A DNA stretch of 64,000 nt from assembly GCF_013410035.1 (NCBI RefSeq), contig NZ_JACCBW010000007.1:49112-113111 (forward strand). The letters run 5' to 3'. The translations under genes were made by a program, and so were the position numbers. The notes under the pieces were generated by a model. That model saw only the letters and a list, made by a program, of their open reading frames with translations. It made no database searches and was not told where the DNA came from. Positions within the stretch are counted from its first letter, which is position 1. The number at the start of each line of letters is the position of its first letter. The DNA is from Nocardioides cavernae. GTDB lineage: Bacteria; Actinomycetota; Actinomycetes; Propionibacteriales; Nocardioidaceae. Shown piece after piece: positions 58,701 through 64,000 of this stretch.

Positions 58701-59143
58701 GCGCCGAGTGGCGCCGGACGACGCCGGACGACGCCGTCGCGCTGCGCGACCTCGAGCGGGCCGCGAGCCAGGCCGGGCTGGCCCACGTCTTCGGGTCGCT
58801 GCCGTACCCCGACGACGACGTCCTCGCCCGGTGGGTGCTGCTGCTCGACGACCCCGAGGTGGTGGTCGAGGTCGTCGAGGACGAGGGCGGCCTGGTCGCG
58901 CTCGCCGCCCACGACGGGACCTCGCTGCGCCACCTCGCCGTCCGCCCCGACCGGTGGGGCTCCGGGCTCGGGCGCGAGGGCTTCCGCCGAGCCGAGGCCG
59001 CGGGCGCGCGGAGACTGTGGGTGCTGGAGGCCAACTCGCGGGGCCGTGGGCTCTACGAGTCGCTCGGCTGGGCGCCGACGGGGGTGACCCAGGAGTGCCC
59101 GTGGCCGCCGTTCCCGACCGAGGTGGAGTACGGCCGCGGTTGA
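58697..59143 (+). CDS. GNAT family N-acetyltransferase
   Basis: 148 residues from an ATG that overlaps the NAT stop (ATGA). The acetyl-CoA motif is LRHLAVRPDRWGSGLGREGF near residue 78, followed by AGARRLWVLEANSRGRGLYESLGW, the classic C-terminal GNAT helix and strand. Substrate unknown. It is in a two-gene operon with the arylamine N-acetyltransferase, and converges on another GNAT gene 10 bp away. Confidence 0.9.
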   Translation: MSAEWRRTTPDDAVALRDLERAASQAGLAHVFGSLPYPDDDVLARWVLLLDDPEVVVEVVEDEGGLVALAAHDGTSLRHLAVRPDRWGSGLGREGFRRAEAAGARRLWVLEANSRGRGLYESLGWAPTGVTQECPWPPFPTEVEYGRG

Positions 59144-59153
59144 CTGCAGCACG

Positions 59154-59627
59154 TCAGAGCGGGCGCTTGAACCCGACGTGGCTCGCGGCATACCCGGCCC
59201 GCTCGTAGAAGCGGTGGGCGTCGGTCCGCGTCCGGTCCGTCGTCAGCTGGGCCAGGCTCGCGCCACGGGCCCTGCCGTAGTCGTGCGCCCAGTCGAGCAA
59301 CGCCTGCCCCAGCCCACCACCCCTCGCGTCGGCCGCGACCCTGACCGCCTCGATCTGCAGCCGCGTCGCACCGGCGCGCGACAGTCCGGGGAGCAGCGTG
59401 AGCTGCATCGTCCCGACGACGTCGCCGGCCCCGTCCCGGACGGCGATCAGCAGGTGGCGCGGATCGTCGTCGATCTCCCGGAAGGCCCGGAGGTACGGCC
59501 CCATCTCGCCCGACTCACGCCCGGCACCGAGGGGGTCGTCGGTGAGCAGCGCGACCAGGGCCGGGACGTCCTCCTCGACCGCACGTCGCACCTCGAAGCG
59601 GCGCTCGCCCACGACCACAGCGTCCAT
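59154..59627 (-). CDS. GNAT family N-acetyltransferase
   Basis: 157 residues. Acetyl-CoA site: LQIEAVRVAADARGGGLGQAL near residue 92; C-terminal TDRTRTDAHRFYERAGY and HVGFKRPL. This set is close to the common HTH-less GNATs that end FYERxGF. It sits at the downstream edge of the HNH repeat array, and a diverged array fragment begins about 50 bp before its start. Confidence 0.9.
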   Translation of the reverse strand: MDAVVVGERRFEVRRAVEEDVPALVALLTDDPLGAGRESGEMGPYLRAFREIDDDPRHLLIAVRDGAGDVVGTMQLTLLPGLSRAGATRLQIEAVRVAADARGGGLGQALLDWAHDYGRARGASLAQLTTDRTRTDAHRFYERAGYAASHVGFKRPL

Positions 59628-59821
59628 GCGCAGAGGATGGCACGGGGGAGGGGACGGGGCTGTGACGGCGCTGACCTGGAACGCACCGGCCCGCGCCACG
59701 TCGTCGGGCACCGACCGCGACCCGACGCCCCCGTCATCGCACTCACCTGGCTGTCGGTGGTGATCGCCGGTCGGTTGGGTGCCGGTGGCGTCGCGTCGGA
59801 AGCGGTAGCCGTGGGGGCTGG

Positions 59822-60025
59822 TCAGTCGTGAGTCCCGGTTGCGGTGGTCTCGTAGTGCCAGGCGCTGTGGGTCTTCAGGCGGTGGTGGGTGCGGCACAGC
59901 GGGGCGAGGTCCGACGTACTCGTCGCTGCGCCGGCGTCGAACGGGATCACGCGGTCGAGGTCGCAGGCGATGCTCCTGGAACGGCCCGCGCCACGTCGTT
60001 GGGCAACGATCGCGACCCGACGCAC
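59822..60025 (-). pseudogene. HNH domain fragment, distal array copy
   Basis: A 67-codon frame contains CDLDRVIPFDAGAATSTS and PLCRTHHRLKTHSAWHYET, the His-Asn-His core of the neighbouring HNH gene, preceded by unrelated residues (RRVAIVAQRRGAGRS) from the repeat flank. It lacks the DUF222 part and the CVFPWC zinc pair, and Asp-Arg replaces Asp-His at the first His, so it should be inactive. Confidence 0.7.
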
Positions 60026-60037
60026 CCGTCATCGCCC

Positions 60038-60457
60038 TCACCTGGCTGTCGGCGGTGGCCGCTGGCCGGGCGGGAGGCCAGGAGCACCCGGAGTGGAGGT
60101 CAGGCGTGCCTGTGGCCCCGCCCTCGTGGTGACGGGCGGGGTGTGGGGCGGGGTCATCGTCGGCGGGGTCGCGGGATGTCGGGTGGCGGTCCGGGTGTCG
60201 ATCGCTCGGGTTCCGGTGGGGTCGCGTCGGAAGCGGTGGCCGTGGGGGCTGGTCCAGTCGTACGTGCCGGGTGCGGTGGTCTCGTAGTGCCACGCGCTGT
60301 GGGTCTTGAGGCGGTGGTGGGTGCGGCACAGGGGGGCGAGGTTCGACGTACTCGTCGCTTCGCCGGCGTCGAACGGGATTACGTGGTCGAGGTCGCAGGC
60401 GATGCTCCTGGAACGGCCCGCGCCGCGTCGTTGGGCAACGATCGCGACCCGACGCAC
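60038..60457 (-). pseudogene. HNH domain fragment, proximal array copy
   Basis: A 139-codon frame with CDLDHVIPFDAGEATSTS, PLCRTHHRLKTHSAWHYET and the tail TSPHGHRFRRDPTGTRAID, nearly identical to the end of the intact HNH gene, then Pro/Thr-rich read-through into flank. The core His residues are intact, but the first zinc Cys pair and the whole N-terminal domain are missing. Confidence 0.7.
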
Positions 60458-60585
60458 CCGTCATCGCCCTCACCTGGCTGTCGGCGGTGGCCGCTGGCCG
60501 GGCGGGAGGCCAGGAGCACCCGGAGTGGAGGTCAGGCGTGCCTGTGGCCCCGCCATCGTGGTGACTGGCGGGGTGTGGGGCGGGG

Positions 60586-62019
60586 TCATCGTCGGCGGGG
60601 TCGCGGGATGTCGGGTGGCGGTTCGGCGTCGATCGCTCGGGTTCCGGTGGGGTCGCGTCGGAAGCGGTGACCGTGGGGGCTGGTCCACTCGTATGTCCCG
60701 GGTGCGGTGGTCTCGTAGTGCCACGCGGAGTGGGTCTTCAGGCGATGGTGGGTGCGGCACAGTGGTGCGAGGTTCGACGTCGAGGTGGGTCCGCCGGCGT
60801 CGTAGGGGGTGACGTGGTCGAGGTCGCAACGGCGGGCGGACCGGGTGCACCAGGGGAAGACGCAGGTGCGGTCGCGGATGATCACGGCCTCGCGGATCCG
60901 GGTGGTGGGTTCGTAGGCCGGGGTGGTGAGCTCGGTGGTGAGGTCGATGACGGGTCGGATGGTGACCTTGGTGCGGGTGTCGGTGCACCAGTCCTTGACC
61001 TGGTCGAGCAGGACCAGGCGCTGGCCTTCTTCGAGGCGACCGTTCTGATCGAGGATCGGGCCGTCCGGGGTCGGGCTGGCGCTGAAGTGGGCGTGGAGGA
61101 CGACCTCGCGGGCGTGCGGTAGGTCGGGTCTCGATACGCCCGCTCGTTCCTCACGGGCTACTCGACCGCCTTCATCAGTGGCGCAGGCTGCTCGACCACC
61201 TGCAGAGAAGGCGAGGTCGAGGGCGGCCTGGGTGCGGGCGAGCTCGCCCAGGGCGGCGGAGCGGCGGACGTCGAGCGAGGCGTCCGACCCGAGGGCCTTC
61301 ATCGTGGCGGCGCCGTGAGCCAGTGCCCGGTCCAGGTCGAGGGCGTCGGCGATGTCGAGCTCGGCCTCGAACCGCATGGTCCCGGCGTAGTGCACGTCCT
61401 CGGAGTTGAGGGTGGCGTGGCGGGGGTCGACGTGCTGCCACCCGTCCTCCGGATCAGCAGACGGGTCCGCGTCGGCGAGGTCGTAGCGCTTGATCGCCTC
61501 GGCCACGAGCCGGTCCAGCTGCGCGGGACCGATCCGCCCGGCCACGGCAGCGACCTGCGCGTCGACGAAGGCTGCGGCCTCGACCGTCAACGGAGGTGAG
61601 GAGTGGATCGTCGTCTCGGCGACCGACCGGGCCCGCCACGCCGGCACTACGCCCGACTGCACGGCCGCGTGCAGGCGGGGGAGGCGGTGGCGCAGCTCGA
61701 GGGCATGCCCGACGAGCCGCTTCGCCGCGGTCGTGGAGATGCCCAGCACGGCACCGAGCTCCGCGACGCAGAACTCTGCGACCAAAGGCGTACCCGGTCC
61801 TGCGATGGGCTCTTCGTGCTCACAACCCGGGACGGTGAACGACGCGGCGGAGTGGATCGATTCCGGCGGGTGCAGGTCGGCCCACCGTGCGGCGAGGTCG
61901 AGCCGCCGGGCTGCGGCGGCGTTCTCGAGATCGCGGGCTGAGCGGATCGAGGCGAGCAGGCCGGCGACGGAGAGGTCGTCGTCGACCTCCGCTGCGTCCC
62001 ATTCAAGCGTATCGATCAT
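60586..62019 (-). CDS. DUF222 HNH endonuclease (13E12 repeat family)
   Basis: 477 residues from ATG 62019, chosen because a perfect TATAAT sits 7 nt upstream. The DUF222 region spans ~10-330 (LAARWADLHPPES, LVGHALELRHRLPRLHAAV and VPAWRARSVAETT are typical). The C-terminal HNH domain has CVFPWC near 385, CDLDHVTPYDAGG, PLCRTHHRLKTHS and a YEWTSPHGHRFRRD tail. Such proteins are multi-copy in actinobacteria and behave like mobile or recombining elements. A repeat element is read in frame at 61126-61200. Its 3' end is duplicated twice downstream. Confidence 0.93.
   Translation of the reverse strand: MIDTLEWDAAEVDDDLSVAGLLASIRSARDLENAAAARRLDLAARWADLHPPESIHSAASFTVPGCEHEEPIAGPGTPLVAEFCVAELGAVLGISTTAAKRLVGHALELRHRLPRLHAAVQSGVVPAWRARSVAETTIHSSPPLTVEAAAFVDAQVAAVAGRIGPAQLDRLVAEAIKRYDLADADPSADPEDGWQHVDPRHATLNSEDVHYAGTMRFEAELDIADALDLDRALAHGAATMKALGSDASLDVRRSAALGELARTQAALDLAFSAGGRAACATDEGGRVAREERAGVSRPDLPHAREVVLHAHFSASPTPDGPILDQNGRLEEGQRLVLLDQVKDWCTDTRTKVTIRPVIDLTTELTTPAYEPTTRIREAVIIRDRTCVFPWCTRSARRCDLDHVTPYDAGGPTSTSNLAPLCRTHHRLKTHSAWHYETTAPGTYEWTSPHGHRFRRDPTGTRAIDAEPPPDIPRPRRR
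61126..61200. repeat. Interspersed TCTCGATACGCCCGCTCG-type repeat inserted in frame in the HNH gene
   Basis: TCTCGATACGCCCGCTCGTT at 61129-61148 runs to ACTCGACCGCC, with GCTGCTCGACCACC at 61187-61200. On the minus strand it encodes a polar ~25-residue insert (DEGGRVAREERAGVSRP) between DUF222 and the HNH linker. I recognise the style as a repeat common in Nocardioides genomes, from memory only. Confidence 0.6.
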
Positions 62020-62026
62020 GTGTTCG

Positions 62027-62032
62027 ATTATA
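62027..62032 (-). promoter_or_regulatory. Consensus -10 (TATAAT) of the leaderless HNH gene
   Basis: TATAAT on the minus strand, then 7 nt (CGAACAC), then ATG 62019. It is the only perfect consensus -10 of the set, in an AT-richer patch. Confidence 0.6.
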
Positions 62033-62081
62033 TGCGTGAGGTCCGACAGTCGGACGTGGCGGAGCGTCAAGATCGGCCTGA

Positions 62082-62282
62082 GTTTCGACACGGGCGCGGG
62101 GCGCCCTGCTCAACCAGCGGTCGGGTGGGCGACGGGCGCCCTGCTCACAGCGGCGGACGGGCGGGCGCCCTGCTCAACCAGCGATCGGGGTGGAGTGGCC
62201 TTGGTTTCGACACGGGCGCTGGGCGCCCTGCTCAACCAGCGGTGGACAGGCGCGGGTCGCCCCTGCCCGACCAGCGGCGGGC
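62082..62282. repeat. Cluster of GTTTCGACACGGGCGC / GGGCGCCCTGCTCAACCAGC repeats
   Basis: Full copies lie at about 62082-62121 and 62203-62242 (GTTTCGACACGGGCGC, short spacer, GGCGCCCTGCTCAACCAGC). Partial copies of the second half lie at about 62131-62155 and 62156-62188, and a degenerate one at 62246-62280. Each full copy can fold as GGGCG/CGCCC. They fill the 296-bp gap between the HNH gene and the TIMP-like gene; no gene is seen there. Confidence 0.8.
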
Positions 62283-62315
62283 GGACCCGACGCGCCCGTG
62301 CCCGCCGCCGAGACC

Positions 62316-62933
62316 TCACGTCCGCCGACGTCGTCGCGACCCGAGCGCGGTGGCGACGACGAAGGCGAGGACGGCGGCGCTGCCGACCACCCAGGTGACG
62401 ACGTCCGCCGCGCTCGGCGACGAGCGACGCGACGACCGCGCGTCCGGGACGACCTCGCGCCGCACCTGGGACACGTCGGGAGCGGTCGGCTCGCCGGTCA
62501 GGCGTTCGACCGTGCGCACCAGCCGGGGCGAGGCCGGGGCCGTGCCACCGCACGAGCTCGCGGTCAGGCGGTCCGCGTCGGCGTTCGCGAAGACGACGTA
62601 GTGCCGGTCGACGACCATGCCCTCGAGTCCGCACGACGCGCCCGAGGCGGCCGACTCGACGACCGCGACGGACCCGACCTCGCCCTGGTGGACCGCTTCC
62701 ACCGCGATCGTGTAGGCGACCGGGTCGGTGCTGCTCACCACGCCGCCACCCGCCGGCTCCCCGATGTCGACCACGGTGCCGGTGAAGACGTGGTCGGCGA
62801 GCGCGACGAGGTCGGCCGGGCGCTGGGAGGCGCACGAGCACGCGAAGCCGGGCGACGCGCTGCCGACGACCAGTGCGGTCGGGAACGCCAGCACGGTGAG
62901 TGCTGGCACCGCGACCAGCCGGATAAGACGCAT
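62316..62933 (-). CDS. Secreted TIMP-like protein with C-terminal membrane anchor
   Basis: 205 residues. The signal peptide (1-31) ends just before CSCAS, the Cys-x-Cys start typical of bacterial TIMP/netrin-like domains. Further Cys are in GASCGLEG and ASSCGGT, giving two likely disulfides. The beta-rich domain (HVFTGTVVDIGEP onward) is followed by a polar linker, one membrane helix (VVTWVVGSAAVLAFVVATAL) and an RRRRR tail. Eukaryotic TIMPs inhibit metalloproteases; the bacterial function is unknown. Confidence 0.82.
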   Translation of the reverse strand: MRLIRLVAVPALTVLAFPTALVVGSASPGFACSCASQRPADLVALADHVFTGTVVDIGEPAGGGVVSSTDPVAYTIAVEAVHQGEVGSVAVVESAASGASCGLEGMVVDRHYVVFANADADRLTASSCGGTAPASPRLVRTVERLTGEPTAPDVSQVRREVVPDARSSRRSSPSAADVVTWVVGSAAVLAFVVATALGSRRRRRT

Positions 62934-62997
62934 GGTCGTGGGACGGCGAGGTGCCGACGGCGGTTCCCCGCCGCCCGGGCGCGGGGAGCGACGCACC

Positions 62998-63003
62998 TAG
63001 GAT
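62998..63003 (+). promoter_or_regulatory. Candidate -10 (TAGGAT) of a leaderless gene
   Basis: TAGGAT, then 7 nt (CGAGTGC), then ATG 63011. Confidence 0.5.
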
Positions 63004-63010
63004 CGAGTGC

Positions 63011-63904
63011 ATGGCCGACCCGCTGCTGGAGATCGCCGACGACCTCTACGCGCTGCCGCTCGCGGACTTCACGCCCGCACGGGACGCGCTCGCCAAGGAG
63101 CACAAGGCCGACAAGCAGCTCGCGGCCGGCATCAAGGGGTTGCGCAAGGCGTCGGTCGCGGCCTGGGTGGTCAACCTCCTCGTCCGTCGCGACCCCGACC
63201 AGGTCGACCAGGTCCTCGCGGTGGGGGAGGCGCTGCGCGACGCGCAGGAGAACCTCGACGCCACCCAGCTGCGGGAGTTCACGAAGCAGCGGCGACAGCT
63301 CACCGCCTCGGTCACCACGACCGCGCGCCGGATGGCACGGGAGGAGGGGGTGAGGACCACCCAGTCAGTCGCGGACCAGGTCGAGGCGACGCTCACCGCG
63401 GCGATGCTCGAGCCCGACGCCGCCAGGGCGGTGCGCAGCGGCCTGCTCGTCACCGCCCTCGCCGCCACCGGCCTCGGTGACCTCGACCTCAGCGGTGCGG
63501 TCGCCCTCCCGGACGCCCTCGGCTTCAGCGCTACGGCACGTCCGGCGCCAGCGCCCGACCCCTCGCAGCGGCCCCAGCTCCACGTGGTGCCCGACCCCGA
63601 CGCGGACGAGAAGGCTCGCGCCGCCGCCGACGAGCGCCTCGCCGAGGCCCGGTCGGTCCTCAAGGAGGCCGAGAAGGAGCACCGCGCGACCCGGCGATCG
63701 GTCGAGAAGCTGCAGGCCAGGACGCTCCAGGTCCAGTCGGAGATCGACGAGCTGCGGAGCCGGATCGCCGAGCTGGAGGGCACCCTCGAGGAGGTCGACG
63801 ACGAGCTGGGGGAGGCGGAGGCGGCCCAGGCCGAGGCCGAGGAGGCCGTCGAGGAGGCCCGCGCCGAGATGGACTCGGCCAGGGCCGCCCGCGACCGGCT
63901 CTAG
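63011..63904 (+). CDS. Coiled-coil protein of unknown function
   Basis: 297 residues. The N-terminal ~150 residues are helical with a conserved-looking start (LYALPLADFTPARDALAKEHK, KGLRKASVAAWVVNLLVRR). A Pro-rich linker follows near 178, then a long coiled coil (about 200-297) with many Glu/Arg heptads (LQVQSEIDELRSRIAELEG). No signal peptide or membrane helix is seen. The N-terminal KxLRKxSxAAWxxN pattern recurs in actinobacterial hypothetical proteins; I know no function. Confidence 0.85.
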   Translation: MADPLLEIADDLYALPLADFTPARDALAKEHKADKQLAAGIKGLRKASVAAWVVNLLVRRDPDQVDQVLAVGEALRDAQENLDATQLREFTKQRRQLTASVTTTARRMAREEGVRTTQSVADQVEATLTAAMLEPDAARAVRSGLLVTALAATGLGDLDLSGAVALPDALGFSATARPAPAPDPSQRPQLHVVPDPDADEKARAAADERLAEARSVLKEAEKEHRATRRSVEKLQARTLQVQSEIDELRSRIAELEGTLEEVDDELGEAEAAQAEAEEAVEEARAEMDSARAARDRL

Positions 63905-63930
63905 CTGTACTGATCGGGCACGTTGGTCGA

Positions 63931-63950
63931 GATCGTGTGACGACACGATC
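63931..63950 (+). terminator. Small hairpin after the coiled-coil gene
   Basis: GATCGTGT and ACACGATC form an 8-bp stem around GACG, 27 nt past the stop. It could be a weak terminator or the edge of the next element. The remaining 50 bases contain no gene I can support. Confidence 0.35.
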
Positions 63951-64000
63951 TGAATGAGCTTGGAAGGCGAAGACCTCCGGGCGTGGAGTGGAGCTGTCTA

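Larger units (their letters stand above)
59677..60640 (-). repeat. Tandem ~431-bp duplications of the HNH gene 3' end
   Basis: TTCCGGTGGGGTCGCGTCGG occurs at 60642 (inside the intact gene), 60211 and, with changes, 59780, each 431 bp apart. The whole unit between them is nearly identical, including the flank with CCTGTGGCCCCGCC. A fourth, diverged piece is at 59677-59760 (GGCCCGCGCCACGTCGT onward). Each unit holds the core and C-terminus of the HNH domain plus non-coding flank. This is the content of the 958-bp stretch between the GNAT and HNH genes. Confidence 0.85.

Noticed and set aside
59677..60640. The tandem repeats as a CRISPR array
   Set aside because: Units are about 431 bp, contain coding remnants and lack short constant repeats with unique spacers; no cas genes are present.
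1..64000. tRNA, rRNA or tmRNA genes
   Set aside because: No cloverleaf-like or rRNA-like sequence was noticed on reading both strands; a tRNAscan/Infernal run would settle it.

Overview
The window is a high-GC actinobacterial chromosome segment with G/C-rich third codon positions. It shows actinobacterial hallmarks: a ctaE-qcrCAB plus ctaCDF respiratory set, an orphan trpD, GTG starts, 4-nt gene overlaps and many TANNNT-N6-start leaderless promoters. Gene content, gene order and the interspersed GGTTTCGACACGGGCGC and TCTCGATACGCCCGCTCG type repeats suggest Nocardioides or a close relative. That assignment is an inference, since no 16S or other marker is present. From memory, much of the gene set matches the Mycobacterium tuberculosis Rv2182c to Rv2205c neighbourhood: glycerate kinase, ErpA, adenosine kinase, ctaC/ctaF, qcrBAC, ctaE, trpD, DEDDh exonuclease, NlpC/P60, FadD15-type ligase, SRPBCC, ArsA-like ATPase and PlsC.

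Layout. 1-9.9 kb: the tail of a sensor kinase, a winged-helix protein, nadA, a GlgC-like nucleotidyltransferase, a GNAT/SRPBCC pair, glycerate kinase, the Fe-S carrier ErpA, adenosine kinase, and a coupled TusA-like protein/cysteine desulfurase pair. 10-21.3 kb: the aerobic respiratory module. ctaC-ctaD-ctaF lies on +; after an L,D-transpeptidase and RtcB, ctaE-qcrC-qcrA-qcrB lies on -; ctaG is divergent from ctaE. Together these encode the bcc-aa3 supercomplex. 21.3-32.4 kb: a degenerate receiver protein, trpD, a lipoprotein, a membrane/GNAT fusion, a 1343-residue secreted FN3/Ig-repeat protein, an Lrp-type RAM-domain protein, a DEDDh exonuclease fused to a UvrC-like region, and small Cys-rich and NYN-domain proteins.

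32.4-44.4 kb: a c-di-AMP (ydaO/yuaA) riboswitch ahead of a secreted NlpC/P60 hydrolase and a membrane-anchored HExxH peptidase, followed by a minus-strand Flp/Tad pilus cluster. That cluster runs cpaB, tadZ, tadA, a VWA-TadB fusion, tadC, a NarL-type kinase and regulator, then two Flp pilins. No prepilin peptidase or TadE/F/G is present here. 44.4-55.1 kb: long-chain acyl-CoA ligase, SRPBCC, ArsA-like ATPase, a DUF5304-like protein, ROK glucokinase, a TIGR00300 (archaeal-type ornithine cyclodeaminase-like) enzyme, a lipase-like hydrolase, PlsC and a second two-component system. 55.1-57.6 kb: a surface locus of a DUF4397 protein with a sorting-signal-like tail, a class F sortase with a lipobox, and a Pro-rich membrane protein.

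57.8-64 kb: arylamine N-acetyltransferase, two GNATs, a DUF222/HNH endonuclease gene followed by roughly 431-bp tandem duplications of its 3' end, a cluster of interspersed repeats, a secreted TIMP-like protein and a coiled-coil protein. The main points of interest are the riboswitch-controlled wall hydrolase operon, two probable CTG starts at gene overlaps, the VWA-TadB fusion with a shared GTGACTAGTCC element at both ends of the tad cluster, the sortase/DUF4397 locus, the HNH cassette array, and a strong leaderless-promoter signature. No rRNA, tRNA or CRISPR array was seen.
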